A stretch of 64,000 bases of DNA. It comes from Veillonella sp. CHU740. Its GTDB lineage: Bacteria; Bacillota; Negativicutes; Veillonellales; Veillonellaceae. This document shows, piece by piece, positions 53,181 to 62,083 of the stretch. The stretch spans positions 1 to 64,000 of the forward strand of contig NZ_RQVD01000010.1 of the NCBI RefSeq assembly GCF_003992055.1. Direction: 5' to 3'. Under the pieces are notes generated by a model. It searched no databases, was not told the DNA's origin, and was given only the letters and a program-made list of their open reading frames with translations. The position numbers and the translations under genes are program-made. Positions within the stretch are counted from its first letter, which is position 1. The number at the start of each line of letters is the position of its first letter.

Positions 53181-54416
53181 TTACACTAAGTTTTTATATA
53201 AGTCATCTAGGATGCATTGCGCCACCGTTTCTGGGGTTCCATTATTTAAAACTTGTACTTGTCGGAATGTTGCATACAGTGCTGCTCGTTCATTGTACAA
53301 TTGTTGTAATCGTTCTATGCCACCAGAAGAGAGAACGCGGCCTGTTGTATCCAGTTCTTCTAAGGGACGATAAATTTCGTAGATACGTCCATTTTGCCGT
53401 AGAGGAGCAAAGTTTTCTGGTATGGTAACAGCACCGCCACCTGTAGAGATGAGGAGACCTGTTTGTTTGCCTACATCGGAAATAATCTTTGCTTCTATAG
53501 TGCGGAATGCAGGCTCACCGTGAGTCAAAATATAATCGCTTATGGAACCGACTTCCTCTGTAATACGATTGTCTATGTCTACTAGTGTTCGCCCTGTTAG
53601 CTTTGCTAAAGCTTCGCCAATGGTACTCTTACCAGCTCCAGGCATACCGATTAAGACGATGTTTTCTTGAGCTTGTCGAAACTGTTTGTATAGATCTACA
53701 AGGATACTTTCATCATAGGTACGACCTAAAAATAGAGCGCTAGCCGCAATGGCTTGGGCTAATAAGAAGATGAGGCCATTCACATGGGGGATACCCAATG
53801 TTTCTGCTTCTAATACAATCCCTGTGCGATGGGGATTGTACACCAAGTCGATAACGCCTTCTAAGTGAGTGAAAGGAGCTAATCGAATGCTTTGGTCAGG
53901 ACACTGAGGATACATACCAACTGGAGTACAGTTGATAATTATCTGTGCCCGTTCATAAAATTGTGCAATGTGTTCATATGTAGGAAACCGATGACGGCTG
54001 ATATGGGTAATAGAGGCAGCGCCTAATCTTTCCAATGCCACATGCACTGTATTGGACGAGGCTCCATCACCTAAAATTAAACAATGTTTATGTATTACTT
54101 CTATACCAGACCAATCTAAGGTAGCTAGGAAGCCATCATAGTCCGTATTGGTCCCATACCAAGAACCATCTGCTTGGCGCACCATAGTGTTGACACAACC
54201 AATTGCTTCTGCGATATCACTGATGTGATGACAAGCCTGTAAGGCATTGATTTTATAGGGAATAGTAATATTTAAGCCTTGTAAGTCAGAACGATTAAAA
54301 AAATCTTGTAGTTGGTCTGGTTCCATTTCAAATATGTCATAGGATGTATTTCCTAAGGCTTTATGAATCATGGGGGAGTAGGTATGGACAAGGGTACGAC
54401 CTAATAATCCAAACAT
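53181..54416 (-). CDS. aroE/aroK: Shikimate dehydrogenase-shikimate kinase fusion (AroE-AroK)
   Basis: Predicted 411 residues in one frame. Residues 1 to about 245 are shikimate dehydrogenase: HTYSPMIHKAL, LNITIPYK (catalytic Lys55), GTNTDYDG (Asp92), a Rossmann loop GDGASS, and NGLIFLLAQAI. Residues about 250-411 are shikimate kinase: Walker A GMPGAGKSTIG (257-267), DIDNRI, FRTIEAKII and STGGGAV. These enzymes carry out consecutive steps (3-dehydroshikimate to shikimate to shikimate-3-phosphate), so the fusion links them. ATG 54416 with GAGGTG lies directly after aroC. It is last in the operon. Confidence 0.92.
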   Translation of the reverse strand: MFGLLGRTLVHTYSPMIHKALGNTSYDIFEMEPDQLQDFFNRSDLQGLNITIPYKINALQACHHISDIAEAIGCVNTMVRQADGSWYGTNTDYDGFLATLDWSGIEVIHKHCLILGDGASSNTVHVALERLGAASITHISRHRFPTYEHIAQFYERAQIIINCTPVGMYPQCPDQSIRLAPFTHLEGVIDLVYNPHRTGIVLEAETLGIPHVNGLIFLLAQAIAASALFLGRTYDESILVDLYKQFRQAQENIVLIGMPGAGKSTIGEALAKLTGRTLVDIDNRITEEVGSISDYILTHGEPAFRTIEAKIISDVGKQTGLLISTGGGAVTIPENFAPLRQNGRIYEIYRPLEELDTTGRVLSSGGIERLQQLYNERAALYATFRQVQVLNNGTPETVAQCILDDLYKNLV

Positions 54417-55541
54417 TTACACCTCCAATGTACGATGACTGAAATGACGGAATGCATGTGGATCATGCTCTATTACAAAATCTAAGAGTACAAGAGACGT
54501 TAAGGCTTCTACCACAGGTACGGCACGTAGCGCTACGCAAGGATCATGACGGCCTTTAATCTGCAACACTTCAGGGCTATGCGTACTTAGTGAGACGGAA
54601 GATTGCTCATGGTAGATGGATGGCGTAGGTTTAATACCAACCTGCATGACGAGAGGCATACCATTAGTAATACCACCTTGGATACCACCGCTGTTATTTT
54701 TCTCTGTACGAATCCCGTCGTCAGTGATGATAAACGGATCATTTTGCTCACTGCCACGAGAGGTGCAACCAGGGAAACCAGACCCGAAGGAGATGCCTTT
54801 CACTGCGGGCATACCAAAGAGTGTAGCCCCTAAGCGATTTTCTATGCCGTCATAATTAGGATTCCCCATGCCAACAGGTAAACCGGTAGCAAATACTTCA
54901 ACGATACCGCCAGTGGAATCGCCAGATGTTTTTAACTCCAATACAAGTTGCTCTGCTGCATGGCGTTGTACACGATCTAGCATAGGAATGACTTCTGTGC
55001 TGATACTAGCGAGTTTATCCATAGGGGGATTGGCATAATCGATAGGTATATCTTGGACAGTGCCCACTTGTGCTAAGTGAGCTCGTACGTGAATGCCAAT
55101 GGATTCTAATAGTTGTATAGCAATGCCACCAGCTACACATACAGGGGCTGTAATGCGAGCAGAAAAATGGCCGCCCCCACGCATATCTACATATTCGCCA
55201 TAGCGCATGCGCGCTGTGTAATCTGCATGGGAAGGGCGTGGCACATCTCGCAAATTATCGTAATCACCACTTTGTTGTGATGTATTTTGAATGGTGAAAG
55301 CCAAAGGAGATCCACTCAGTCTGCCTTGTACGATACCCGCTTGAAACTGAGGGATATCTGCTTCTTTTCGTTGAGTTTGTAATTGATGTTGACCGGGAGC
55401 CCGTCGTTTTAGGAATGTTTGCAAGGCTTCTAGGTTGACAGGAAATCCGCAAGGAAGTCCGTCCACAACTCCGCCAATAGCTTGACCGTGAGAAGCTCCA
55501 AAGGTGGAAACTTTTACAGTACGACCGAAATAGGATGCCAT
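54417..55541 (-). CDS. aroC: Chorismate synthase
   Basis: Predicted 374 residues; ATG 55541 after AAGGAG on the minus strand. It forms chorismate from EPSP with reduced FMN. Signatures are STFGASHGQAIGGVVDGLPC, RMRYGEYVDMRGGGHFSART-like block, GDSTGGIVEVFATGLPVGMG and GIQGGITNGMPL. It sits between aroA and the aroE/K fusion. Length is normal. Confidence 0.96.
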   Translation of the reverse strand: MASYFGRTVKVSTFGASHGQAIGGVVDGLPCGFPVNLEALQTFLKRRAPGQHQLQTQRKEADIPQFQAGIVQGRLSGSPLAFTIQNTSQQSGDYDNLRDVPRPSHADYTARMRYGEYVDMRGGGHFSARITAPVCVAGGIAIQLLESIGIHVRAHLAQVGTVQDIPIDYANPPMDKLASISTEVIPMLDRVQRHAAEQLVLELKTSGDSTGGIVEVFATGLPVGMGNPNYDGIENRLGATLFGMPAVKGISFGSGFPGCTSRGSEQNDPFIITDDGIRTEKNNSGGIQGGITNGMPLVMQVGIKPTPSIYHEQSSVSLSTHSPEVLQIKGRHDPCVALRAVPVVEALTSLVLLDFVIEHDPHAFRHFSHRTLEV

Positions 55542-55662
55542 AATTACTCCTTACTTGTGTGATAGATATAGTGTAATGATTAACCTTTACATACTAATAG
55601 ATACGAATACTACTGTTAGAAGATACATCGTTTGTTATAGGATAGCAACTCATCTACGACCC

Positions 55663-56928
55663 TTATACGCTATGTGTGTCTCCGCCCAATTGTTTCCAAT
55701 CTGTAAAGAAATGGGGATACGATTTACTGATGGCTTCGCTATCTTTTAGAATCATAGGGGATGTAGCGATGAGGGCGTTTAATGCACCAGCCATGACGAG
55801 GCGATGGTCGTTCACACAGTCTACGGTGCCCCCTGTAAGAGTACCTGTTCCTCTGATGTGCAGATTATCTCCCTCGATGCGAACTGTACCACCAGAATCA
55901 CGGACTAATTGTGCCACCGCTTCTAAACGATCTGATTCTTTTAATCGAAGTCGAGCCCCATTGATGAAAGATGATTCGCCTTTTATGGAGCAAGCTAAGC
56001 TAGATAGGATAGGTAATAAATCTGGCATTTGTTCTAAATTTACATGGATTGGTTGATGCGCTTTGCCCGTAATTGTGACTGTAGAATCATTCCACGTGTA
56101 AGTGACACCAGCACTTTCTAAAATGGAAAGAATCCGTTTATCTGCTTGTACAGAATCAGGACGTAAACCAGTGACAGAGATAGATTGACCTGTCATAGCG
56201 GCTGCTACCAACCAAATGGCGCCATTAGACCAATCTCCCTCAATCGGGTAGTGCTCATTGCCGTGAAAGTGTTGGTTCTCTTCGATAGTGAAACTTGGAT
56301 GGCCGTCTTCAGTTAATGTTTCTGTAACATGCACACCAAAGTCTTTCATCGTTTCTATCGTTAATGTCACATAGTCTTTCGATTGTAAGGGACTCGTGCA
56401 ATTCACGGTGGTATGTCCTAGTTGTGGTGCTGCCAGAAGAAGACTAGAGAAGAATTGAGAACTTACGGACCCCGTCATGGAGAAGATGCCACCTTGTAAT
56501 CGTCCTGTCATAGTGAAAGGTGGGACCTCTTGCGAAAAGGATACGCCATGGTCTTTCATTTCACTGAGCAATGGTTCTAAAGGTCGTTCTGGTAGACGCC
56601 CTTTGGCATCGACCTCCACAGTGTCACAAATAGAAGCGGACACAGGCAAGAGTAAACGCAAGGTTGTACCTGATTCGTGAGGTAATACTTGTCCTATAGA
56701 AGGGGAAGGGCCCGGAGTGACATGGGCCACACCATTTTCATAGGTAATTGTTGCACCAAGGGCTCGCAAGGAATCCATGGTAGCATCAATGTCCTTGGAA
56801 GAGTGGGAGATTAAAATTGAGCTAGGACTCGTGGCAAGGGCCGCTGAGATAAGTGCCCGATGGGCGTGGGCCTTAGCTGGTATGGATGGGATTGTGCCAC
56901 ATAAGGGCACATTAGAAACATGTTGCAT
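55663..56928 (-). CDS. aroA: 3-phosphoshikimate 1-carboxyvinyltransferase (EPSP synthase)
   Basis: Predicted 421 residues; ATG 56928 after AAAGGAT on the minus strand. It joins PEP to shikimate-3-phosphate. Features are SIPAKAHAHRALISAALA, the ESGTTLRLLLPV block (with Ser-Gly instead of the more usual NAGTALR wording), GSVSSQFFSSLLLAAP, RLKESDRLEAVAQ and DHRLVMAG. The Gly-rich PEP loop cannot be classed by eye as class I or II with certainty. A 169-base gap separates it from aroB upstream. Confidence 0.95.
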   Translation of the reverse strand: MQHVSNVPLCGTIPSIPAKAHAHRALISAALATSPSSILISHSSKDIDATMDSLRALGATITYENGVAHVTPGPSPSIGQVLPHESGTTLRLLLPVSASICDTVEVDAKGRLPERPLEPLLSEMKDHGVSFSQEVPPFTMTGRLQGGIFSMTGSVSSQFFSSLLLAAPQLGHTTVNCTSPLQSKDYVTLTIETMKDFGVHVTETLTEDGHPSFTIEENQHFHGNEHYPIEGDWSNGAIWLVAAAMTGQSISVTGLRPDSVQADKRILSILESAGVTYTWNDSTVTITGKAHQPIHVNLEQMPDLLPILSSLACSIKGESSFINGARLRLKESDRLEAVAQLVRDSGGTVRIEGDNLHIRGTGTLTGGTVDCVNDHRLVMAGALNALIATSPMILKDSEAISKSYPHFFTDWKQLGGDTHSV

Positions 56929-57097
56929 AGGAATCCTTTCTGTTATGGTTGTGCTGTCACCTTGAGGTGATGATTACAAGATAACGATAAAAGGTAAGTA
57001 TAATTTGTTTGATATATCATACATAGTAATTCTAGAATGGGAGTATATCAAAATAGTTTAATTATGTATTCTAATAATAAAACATTGAGTACTATAC
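56929..57097 (-). promoter_or_regulatory. aroB-aroA spacer with small palindrome
   Basis: This 169-base gap inside the aro operon holds a 12-base palindrome, CACCTTGAGGTG (56957-56970 region), close to the aroA ribosome site, and a TTGATA box that may mark an internal promoter. Nothing coding is seen. Confidence 0.35.
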
Positions 57098-58153
57098 TTA
57101 CATATGGCAGTAGGTAGCAAGTTCTTGGAAGGTAACTTGTTTTAGTACCGACGTGCCATACCCTGTAGGAACCACGATGGTAATGGAAGAGCCAGAGGCT
57201 TTTTTGTCATGACTAGCTTCTTCTAAGATAAGATCTTTTGAAATCGTCGTTGTGGTGGGTAATTCATGGGCTATTAGTAGTTGTTTAATACAAGAAATGA
57301 TGGTAGGATCTAGCTCTTCGTTGGCTACAGCGCCTTTTGCCATGATGAGGAGTCCCAAAGCAACGGCATTGCCATGAGGAATGGTGAAAGCACTACCGTG
57401 CTCGATACCATGTCCAAAGGTATGACCTAAGTTCAACGTCGCACGAAGGCTGCTTTCTTTTTCATCTACTTCCACTACATGAGCTTTGATGCGTACACAT
57501 TGAGCGATGATAGTATCTACATCTTCCGGATGTTGTAAGAGAGGGCGTTCTTGAAGTTGATCTAGTAACTCTGGATGACCTAAGAAACCATATTTGATGA
57601 TTTCTCCACATCCGTTAATCCATTCCTCTTTAGGTAAGGTAGAAAGTGTTTCAGGATCGCAGAGAACGAGGATAGGTTGTTTAAAAGCACCCCATAAATT
57701 CTTACCACACTCTAGGTTCACAGCTGTTTTACCACCTACAGAGGAGTCCACAGCAGCCAATAGTGACGTAGGTACTTGTACATAATCGATGCCTCGTAAG
57801 AAGGTGGCAGCAGCAAATCCAGCTAGGTCGCCGACGACGCCACCACCTAAAGCAATGATTAGGTCTTTTCGAGTCAATTTTGCATTTCCTAATGTTTCTA
57901 TTAGATCCATGAGGCGATGGCCGTTCTTTTCACTTTCACCATGAGGGAACGTATAGGCGTGAACGGTGTAGCCTGCTGTTTCTAGAGATTTAGAAACTGT
58001 AGATGCATAGAGAGGGCCCACATTGTCATCGGTGACAATCATGACAGAGCAAGTAGGTTTGATAGCGTGTAAGTACTCACCAATGCGAGGTAAGCTATGT
58101 CGCTCGATGATCACATCGTAAGCAGTGGAGGCTTGAATATGAATCGTATCCAT
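57098..58153 (-). CDS. aroB: 3-dehydroquinate synthase
   Basis: Predicted 351 residues; ATG 58153. It cyclises DAHP to 3-dehydroquinate with NAD+ and a metal. The NAD-binding LGGGVVGDLAGFAAATFLRG, VPTSLLAAVDSSVGGKTAVN, and RATLNLGHTFGHGIEHG (metal His) are clear. Ten bases separate it from the DAHP synthase gene. Confidence 0.96.
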   Translation of the reverse strand: MDTIHIQASTAYDVIIERHSLPRIGEYLHAIKPTCSVMIVTDDNVGPLYASTVSKSLETAGYTVHAYTFPHGESEKNGHRLMDLIETLGNAKLTRKDLIIALGGGVVGDLAGFAAATFLRGIDYVQVPTSLLAAVDSSVGGKTAVNLECGKNLWGAFKQPILVLCDPETLSTLPKEEWINGCGEIIKYGFLGHPELLDQLQERPLLQHPEDVDTIIAQCVRIKAHVVEVDEKESSLRATLNLGHTFGHGIEHGSAFTIPHGNAVALGLLIMAKGAVANEELDPTIISCIKQLLIAHELPTTTTISKDLILEEASHDKKASGSSITIVVPTGYGTSVLKQVTFQELATYCHM

Positions 58154-58162
58154 AGGAGTGAC

Positions 58163-59170
58163 CTATTTATGACCTAATGCGTCACGAAGTGTGAACACTT
58201 GGTTTGCCAAAGTAGCGAATTGCTCTGGGTGTAAGGATTGCGGACCATCGCATAATGCTTTTTCTGGATTGTTGTGAACTTCAATCATTAAACCATCAGC
58301 ACCGCCACCAACAGAGGCTAGGGAAAGGGATGGAACCACACGGCTCATACCTGCTGCATGGCTTGGGTCCATAATGATTGGCAAGTGGGATAACTCATGC
58401 ATCATTGGAATCGCAGTTACATCTAACGTATTACGAGTGCGGGTTTCGAATGTACGAATACCACGCTCGCAAAGAACGATTTGTTCGTTACCTTCGCTCA
58501 TGATGTATTCTGCAGCCATTAACCATTCTTCGTAAGTTGCACATAGACCACGTTTTAATAAGATTGGTTTTCTTAATTTGCCGACTTCTTTTAACAGGTT
58601 GAAGTTTTGCATATTACGGGCACCGATTTGCAACATATCTACATTGTCGAAGTATTCCAATTGGGAGATATCCATCACTTCAGATACGATCGGTAGACCA
58701 GTTTCCTTTTTTGCCTCTTCTAGTAAGGCTAAACCACTTGGTCCCATGCCTTGGAAAGAGTAGGGAGACGTACGAGGTTTGAAAGCACCACCACGAAGAA
58801 TACCAGCACCAGCTGCTTTCACAGCTCTCGCTACTTCGATGACTTGTTCTGGTGTTTCTACAGAGCAAGGACCTGCAATAATAGCGAAGTGACCGCCACC
58901 AATTTTAGCATTCCCTACAGTAACCACAGTATCTTGTGGGTGGAACTTACGATTTGCTTTTTTGAAAGGCTCTTGGATACGCATCACTTTTTCAACGTAT
59001 GGAAGAGATTCAATAGTACGCAAGTCGACACGAGATGTATCACCGATCAAACCGATGATATCTTGTTGTTCTCCATGGACAGGATGTAATGTAACGCCAG
59101 TGGCCTCTAATTGTTGTCGTAGTTCTGCAATTTGTGCTTCAGTTGCTGTAGTGTGTAATCGAATAATCAT
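58163..59170 (-). CDS. aroF: DAHP synthase (3-deoxy-7-phosphoheptulonate synthase), type I-beta with ferredoxin-like domain
   Basis: Predicted 335 residues; ATG 59170 after AGGAGG on the minus strand. First committed step of the shikimate pathway (PEP plus erythrose-4-phosphate). Residues 1 to about 75 form a ferredoxin-like domain (MIIRLHTTATEAQIAELRQQ...), used for feedback inhibition by Tyr or Phe in related enzymes. The catalytic barrel follows (FAIIAGPCSVETPEQVIEVA; GAFKPRTSPYSFQGMG; LLKRGLCATYEEWLMAAEYI; IMDPSHAAGM). It leads the operon downstream of the attenuator. Confidence 0.95.
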   Translation of the reverse strand: MIIRLHTTATEAQIAELRQQLEATGVTLHPVHGEQQDIIGLIGDTSRVDLRTIESLPYVEKVMRIQEPFKKANRKFHPQDTVVTVGNAKIGGGHFAIIAGPCSVETPEQVIEVARAVKAAGAGILRGGAFKPRTSPYSFQGMGPSGLALLEEAKKETGLPIVSEVMDISQLEYFDNVDMLQIGARNMQNFNLLKEVGKLRKPILLKRGLCATYEEWLMAAEYIMSEGNEQIVLCERGIRTFETRTRNTLDVTAIPMMHELSHLPIIMDPSHAAGMSRVVPSLSLASVGGGADGLMIEVHNNPEKALCDGPQSLHPEQFATLANQVFTLRDALGHK

Positions 59171-59235
59171 AATGTCCTCCTAAATTAAATCTTGTGTATG
59201 TAGGTATTTGTGAGTGGTGGTATAGGAAGATGTAT

Positions 59236-59273
59236 AAAAAGGGCTACCCGCCTATACCTAGTACGGGTAGCCC
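59236..59273 (-). terminator. Attenuator terminator of the aro operon
   Basis: On the minus strand GGGCTACCCG (59273 to 59264) pairs perfectly with CGGGTAGCCC (59250 to 59241), followed by TTTTTA. It lies between the leader peptide and the DAHP synthase gene. The left arm overlaps TACCCGTA (59269 to 59262), which can pair instead with TACGGGTA (59342 to 59335) inside the leader ORF. Confidence 0.88.
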
Positions 59274-59311
59274 TTACCACTATTTAAAGCCACTCAGTGA
59301 TGATACCTAAA

Positions 59312-59407
59312 TTAGCGTAGCTCAAATAGTTCTTTACCCGTAGTTTGGATAAAGAACCAAAAAAATGTATTTGCATTTGTTGTAGCTAAATTGGCTTGCT
59401 TCATCAT
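59312..59407 (-). CDS. Aromatic leader peptide of the aro attenuator
   Basis: Predicted 31 residues; ATG 59407 on the minus strand after AAAGGAG. Residues 15-19 read FFWFF, with F28 as a sixth aromatic, and the 5' part is neutral (QANLATTNANT). It precedes an intrinsic terminator and the gene for DAHP synthase, the entry step to Phe, Tyr and Trp. Ribosome stalling at the Phe/Trp codons during starvation would favour the antiterminator pairing formed just downstream. This mirrors the pheL type of attenuation known from enteric bacteria. Confidence 0.85.
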   Translation of the reverse strand: MMKQANLATTNANTFFWFFIQTTGKELFELR

Positions 59408-59440
59408 TGTAGTGACTCCTTTCTTTCAATAATTGCGTTT

Positions 59441-59469
59441 AGTATACTCCATTCATTTAAGTTTGGCAA
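59441..59469 (-). promoter_or_regulatory. Promoter of the aro leader and operon
   Basis: On the minus strand TTGCCA (59469 to 59464), 17-base spacer, TATACT (59446 to 59441); start expected near 59435, about 28 bases before the leader ATG. Confidence 0.8.
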
Positions 59470-59474
59470 GAAAA

Positions 59475-59560
59475 AAATTCAAATTGGGCTCAAAATTGGG
59501 TTTAAAATTGGGCTCAAATGCAAAAAATGATTTCTCAACAACGGTGAGGATCCAGTCATA
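59475..59560. repeat. Direct repeat copy 1 (flank of autotransporter islet)
   Basis: An 86-base stretch with tandem ATTGGGCTCAAA-like motifs, then CAAAAAATG, a dyad and GGATCCAGTCATA. It matches 62608-62681 in the same orientation, apart from a 12-base extra motif and changes in the dyad. On the minus strand the dyad plus T run is terminator-like, but no minus-strand gene feeds into it. Confidence 0.75.
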
Positions 59561-59772
59561 TGCTTCTTTTTGGAAGGTATCGCTACGCACTGTTTTTCAA
59601 TGTCAAGCTTTATGATAATTTTATCAACTATAACTGACTGGCATAATAATGCTTTACTATATAAAATATGCATAATAGAGTACTTACAGGCATATAAGTA
59701 TGTACGAAGTACAAATAACAATGTATAATGATGGTAGTTTATTGATACTTATTATTGATTGTGGAGGTTCTT

Positions 59773-62016
59773 ATGAAAATTACACGTCATATATCAGCTG
59801 TAATGGCTGCATTAGTACTAACAGGAATGTCTTATTCTGTAATGGCTACAGATATTACTAAGTATAGTGATAAAGCAGAAAACTTAATTGGTTTATCGAT
59901 GGGCTCTCAAAAGCAAACGGAACCTGAGATTAAGCATATAGAAGACACGTTAACCGTCAATGTACATGGTAAAAGCTTGATGGATACAGGTAAATCTAAA
60001 AATGTAACAGGGATTTATACTGTATTTGGATCGCAATTGAACATAGATAAAGATCTCATTGTACGATTAAAAAATGATGCACCAGCAGATAAAAAAGAAT
60101 TGGGACATTATTATATGAGTGCTGTCTATGCTGGTCTTGGTGGTAAGGTGCCACATCATAACGATAATCCTGACAGAGACTATGGTGATAGCAATATTCA
60201 TGTGAAAGGCAATGTAGATATTGACGCTGTGGGAGTAGGATTGCAAGCGAATCACCGAGGTCATATTATCGTTGATGGCGGTGGTCACATTATAACGTAT
60301 CCTCTTACAACGTCAGACACCTATTCTGTTGTGGCAGAAGAGGGCGATGTATATGTGAATGCAGGTGTCGATGGTAAACACCCAGGTACGAAGGATTTAG
60401 TAGCTGTTGGTAACGTAGGGTTAATTAATAAAGATTATGGTGAGAATCCAAATCTTAATGAAGCGCCAGCAAATATTGGACTAGCTTTTACAACCTCCAA
60501 CTCTAGCCTTACTGGTGCTGTGTTAAATGAATATGCTGAAAGTAATAAAAATCCGCATAATTCTGGTGCCGATATCTATTTACAAAATGGTGCTACTTGG
60601 AATAATGAATGGATTGGTAAGGAACGACCTACACCAAGAAAACCACGCCCATCAGGAGATGATGCAGCATACTTATATAAAGGCAGTAAAGTTCGTAATC
60701 TTGTAGGTGGTGCAAATCCAACTGCAGCAGGTATGATTCATCCTATCGATGCACGTCCTATTACGATTCAAAACTACACTGGTTTTGTAAATTCTGATTA
60801 TAAAACAGGTGTACCAGCAAGTGAAGCTAATAATGGTAAAATTATTATTGAACATGCTACTGATCATAGTCACATCACTGTACAAGGTGATAGTGCTAAG
60901 AATTTGACTGACGATGCAAGTTATCGTGTAGAAATGAAATCGTTAGCCAATAAATTACAATATACGGGAAATGATAAGAAGCTAGCTGCTGCTGTTCAAG
61001 TTAATGAAGGTATTACAAGACCGGCTGCTATGACTGAACTTGGTACAAATGCATTCGATGCACAAGGTAATCTTGTTGTTGCTGATACTGTGATGGTAAC
61101 ACATGCTAGTGAATCTTCCTTGGTTAGTGGTGCGAAATCTGCTCTTGTATCTACAGCGATAGCTTGGCACAATACTACGAACGATTTACAACGTCGTTTA
61201 GGGGATCTTCGTTTGACTAATACAAACCAAGGTGTATGGGCTAAATACATCGGCGGCAGATCTAACATGACAAATGGTGCCGATACTCATATGACATATA
61301 ATGGTGTACAAGTTGGTTATGATCATAAGGTATTCAATGGTTGGACTCTTGGTGGAGCTCTAGATTACAGTACCTCTAGCAATTCCTATGCCGTTGGCAA
61401 CGGAGACAGCAAAATTGCTAGTATTGGGTTATATGGTACAAACCAACATGATGATGGACGTTACTTAGATATCATTGCTCGTGGAAGCCGCTTGTCCAAT
61501 ACCTACAAACTTCACTCACTAGGGGGACATCAATTGAATGGGGATTATCATACATTTGGTACTTCTTTCAGTGCTGAATACGGTAAACGCATTAAGAAAC
61601 AAAATGGTTTCTACATGGATCCTAGTGTAGAATTCATTGTAGGTCGTTTGAATGGCGTATCCTATGATGCTAATCTTGTTGGTGGTGGCTCTATGCATGT
61701 GAAAGCTGATGCTGTTAATTCTGCTGTAGGTAGATTGGGATTTGGTATTGGCAGAGAAACACAAACATCCAACATTTTTGCAAAACTTGCATTGGCTCAT
61801 GAATTCTCTGGTAAAATGAATACAACATATTCAGCGCCAGGTAATCCAACAGTACATACAGAACTTGATTTGAAAGATACATGGCTTGATGCTGAAGTTG
61901 GGGGCTCCTGGAGCATTAGTCCAAGTACATACGTATATGGTACATTTACTAAAAACTTTGGTGCTACTATAGATAATACATGGCGTATTGATGCGGGAGT
62001 ACGACATAACTTTTAA
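59773..62016 (+). CDS. Autotransporter (type V secretion) with beta-barrel
   Basis: Predicted 747 residues, ATG 59773 after TGGAGG. Signal peptide (about 1-30), a passenger of about 420 residues with repeated beta-rich turns (HYYMSAVYAGLGGKV; GNVGLINKDYGENPN; GAVLNEYAESNKNPHNSG), then a translocator barrel of about 280 residues (WAKYIGGRSNMTNGADTHMT; GVQVGYDHKVFNGWTLGGAL) ending in WRIDAGVRHNF. The C-terminal Phe is the usual Bam signal. A barrel-less homologue is at 27462. The passenger is probably displayed or released; its target is unknown. Confidence 0.9.
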   Translation: MKITRHISAVMAALVLTGMSYSVMATDITKYSDKAENLIGLSMGSQKQTEPEIKHIEDTLTVNVHGKSLMDTGKSKNVTGIYTVFGSQLNIDKDLIVRLKNDAPADKKELGHYYMSAVYAGLGGKVPHHNDNPDRDYGDSNIHVKGNVDIDAVGVGLQANHRGHIIVDGGGHIITYPLTTSDTYSVVAEEGDVYVNAGVDGKHPGTKDLVAVGNVGLINKDYGENPNLNEAPANIGLAFTTSNSSLTGAVLNEYAESNKNPHNSGADIYLQNGATWNNEWIGKERPTPRKPRPSGDDAAYLYKGSKVRNLVGGANPTAAGMIHPIDARPITIQNYTGFVNSDYKTGVPASEANNGKIIIEHATDHSHITVQGDSAKNLTDDASYRVEMKSLANKLQYTGNDKKLAAAVQVNEGITRPAAMTELGTNAFDAQGNLVVADTVMVTHASESSLVSGAKSALVSTAIAWHNTTNDLQRRLGDLRLTNTNQGVWAKYIGGRSNMTNGADTHMTYNGVQVGYDHKVFNGWTLGGALDYSTSSNSYAVGNGDSKIASIGLYGTNQHDDGRYLDIIARGSRLSNTYKLHSLGGHQLNGDYHTFGTSFSAEYGKRIKKQNGFYMDPSVEFIVGRLNGVSYDANLVGGGSMHVKADAVNSAVGRLGFGIGRETQTSNIFAKLALAHEFSGKMNTTYSAPGNPTVHTELDLKDTWLDAEVGGSWSISPSTYVYGTFTKNFGATIDNTWRIDAGVRHNF

Positions 62017-62083
62017 TTAAATCTTGCACTAATAGTCCTTATAGCGTATGCTGTAAGGGCTATTAGTATGTAAGGAGTATAGT

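Noticed and set aside
59613-59626. TGATAA-TT-TTATCA palindrome as a Fur box upstream of the autotransporter
   Set aside because: It lacks the full 19-base Fur pattern and is AT-rich enough to occur by chance; kept as a note only.
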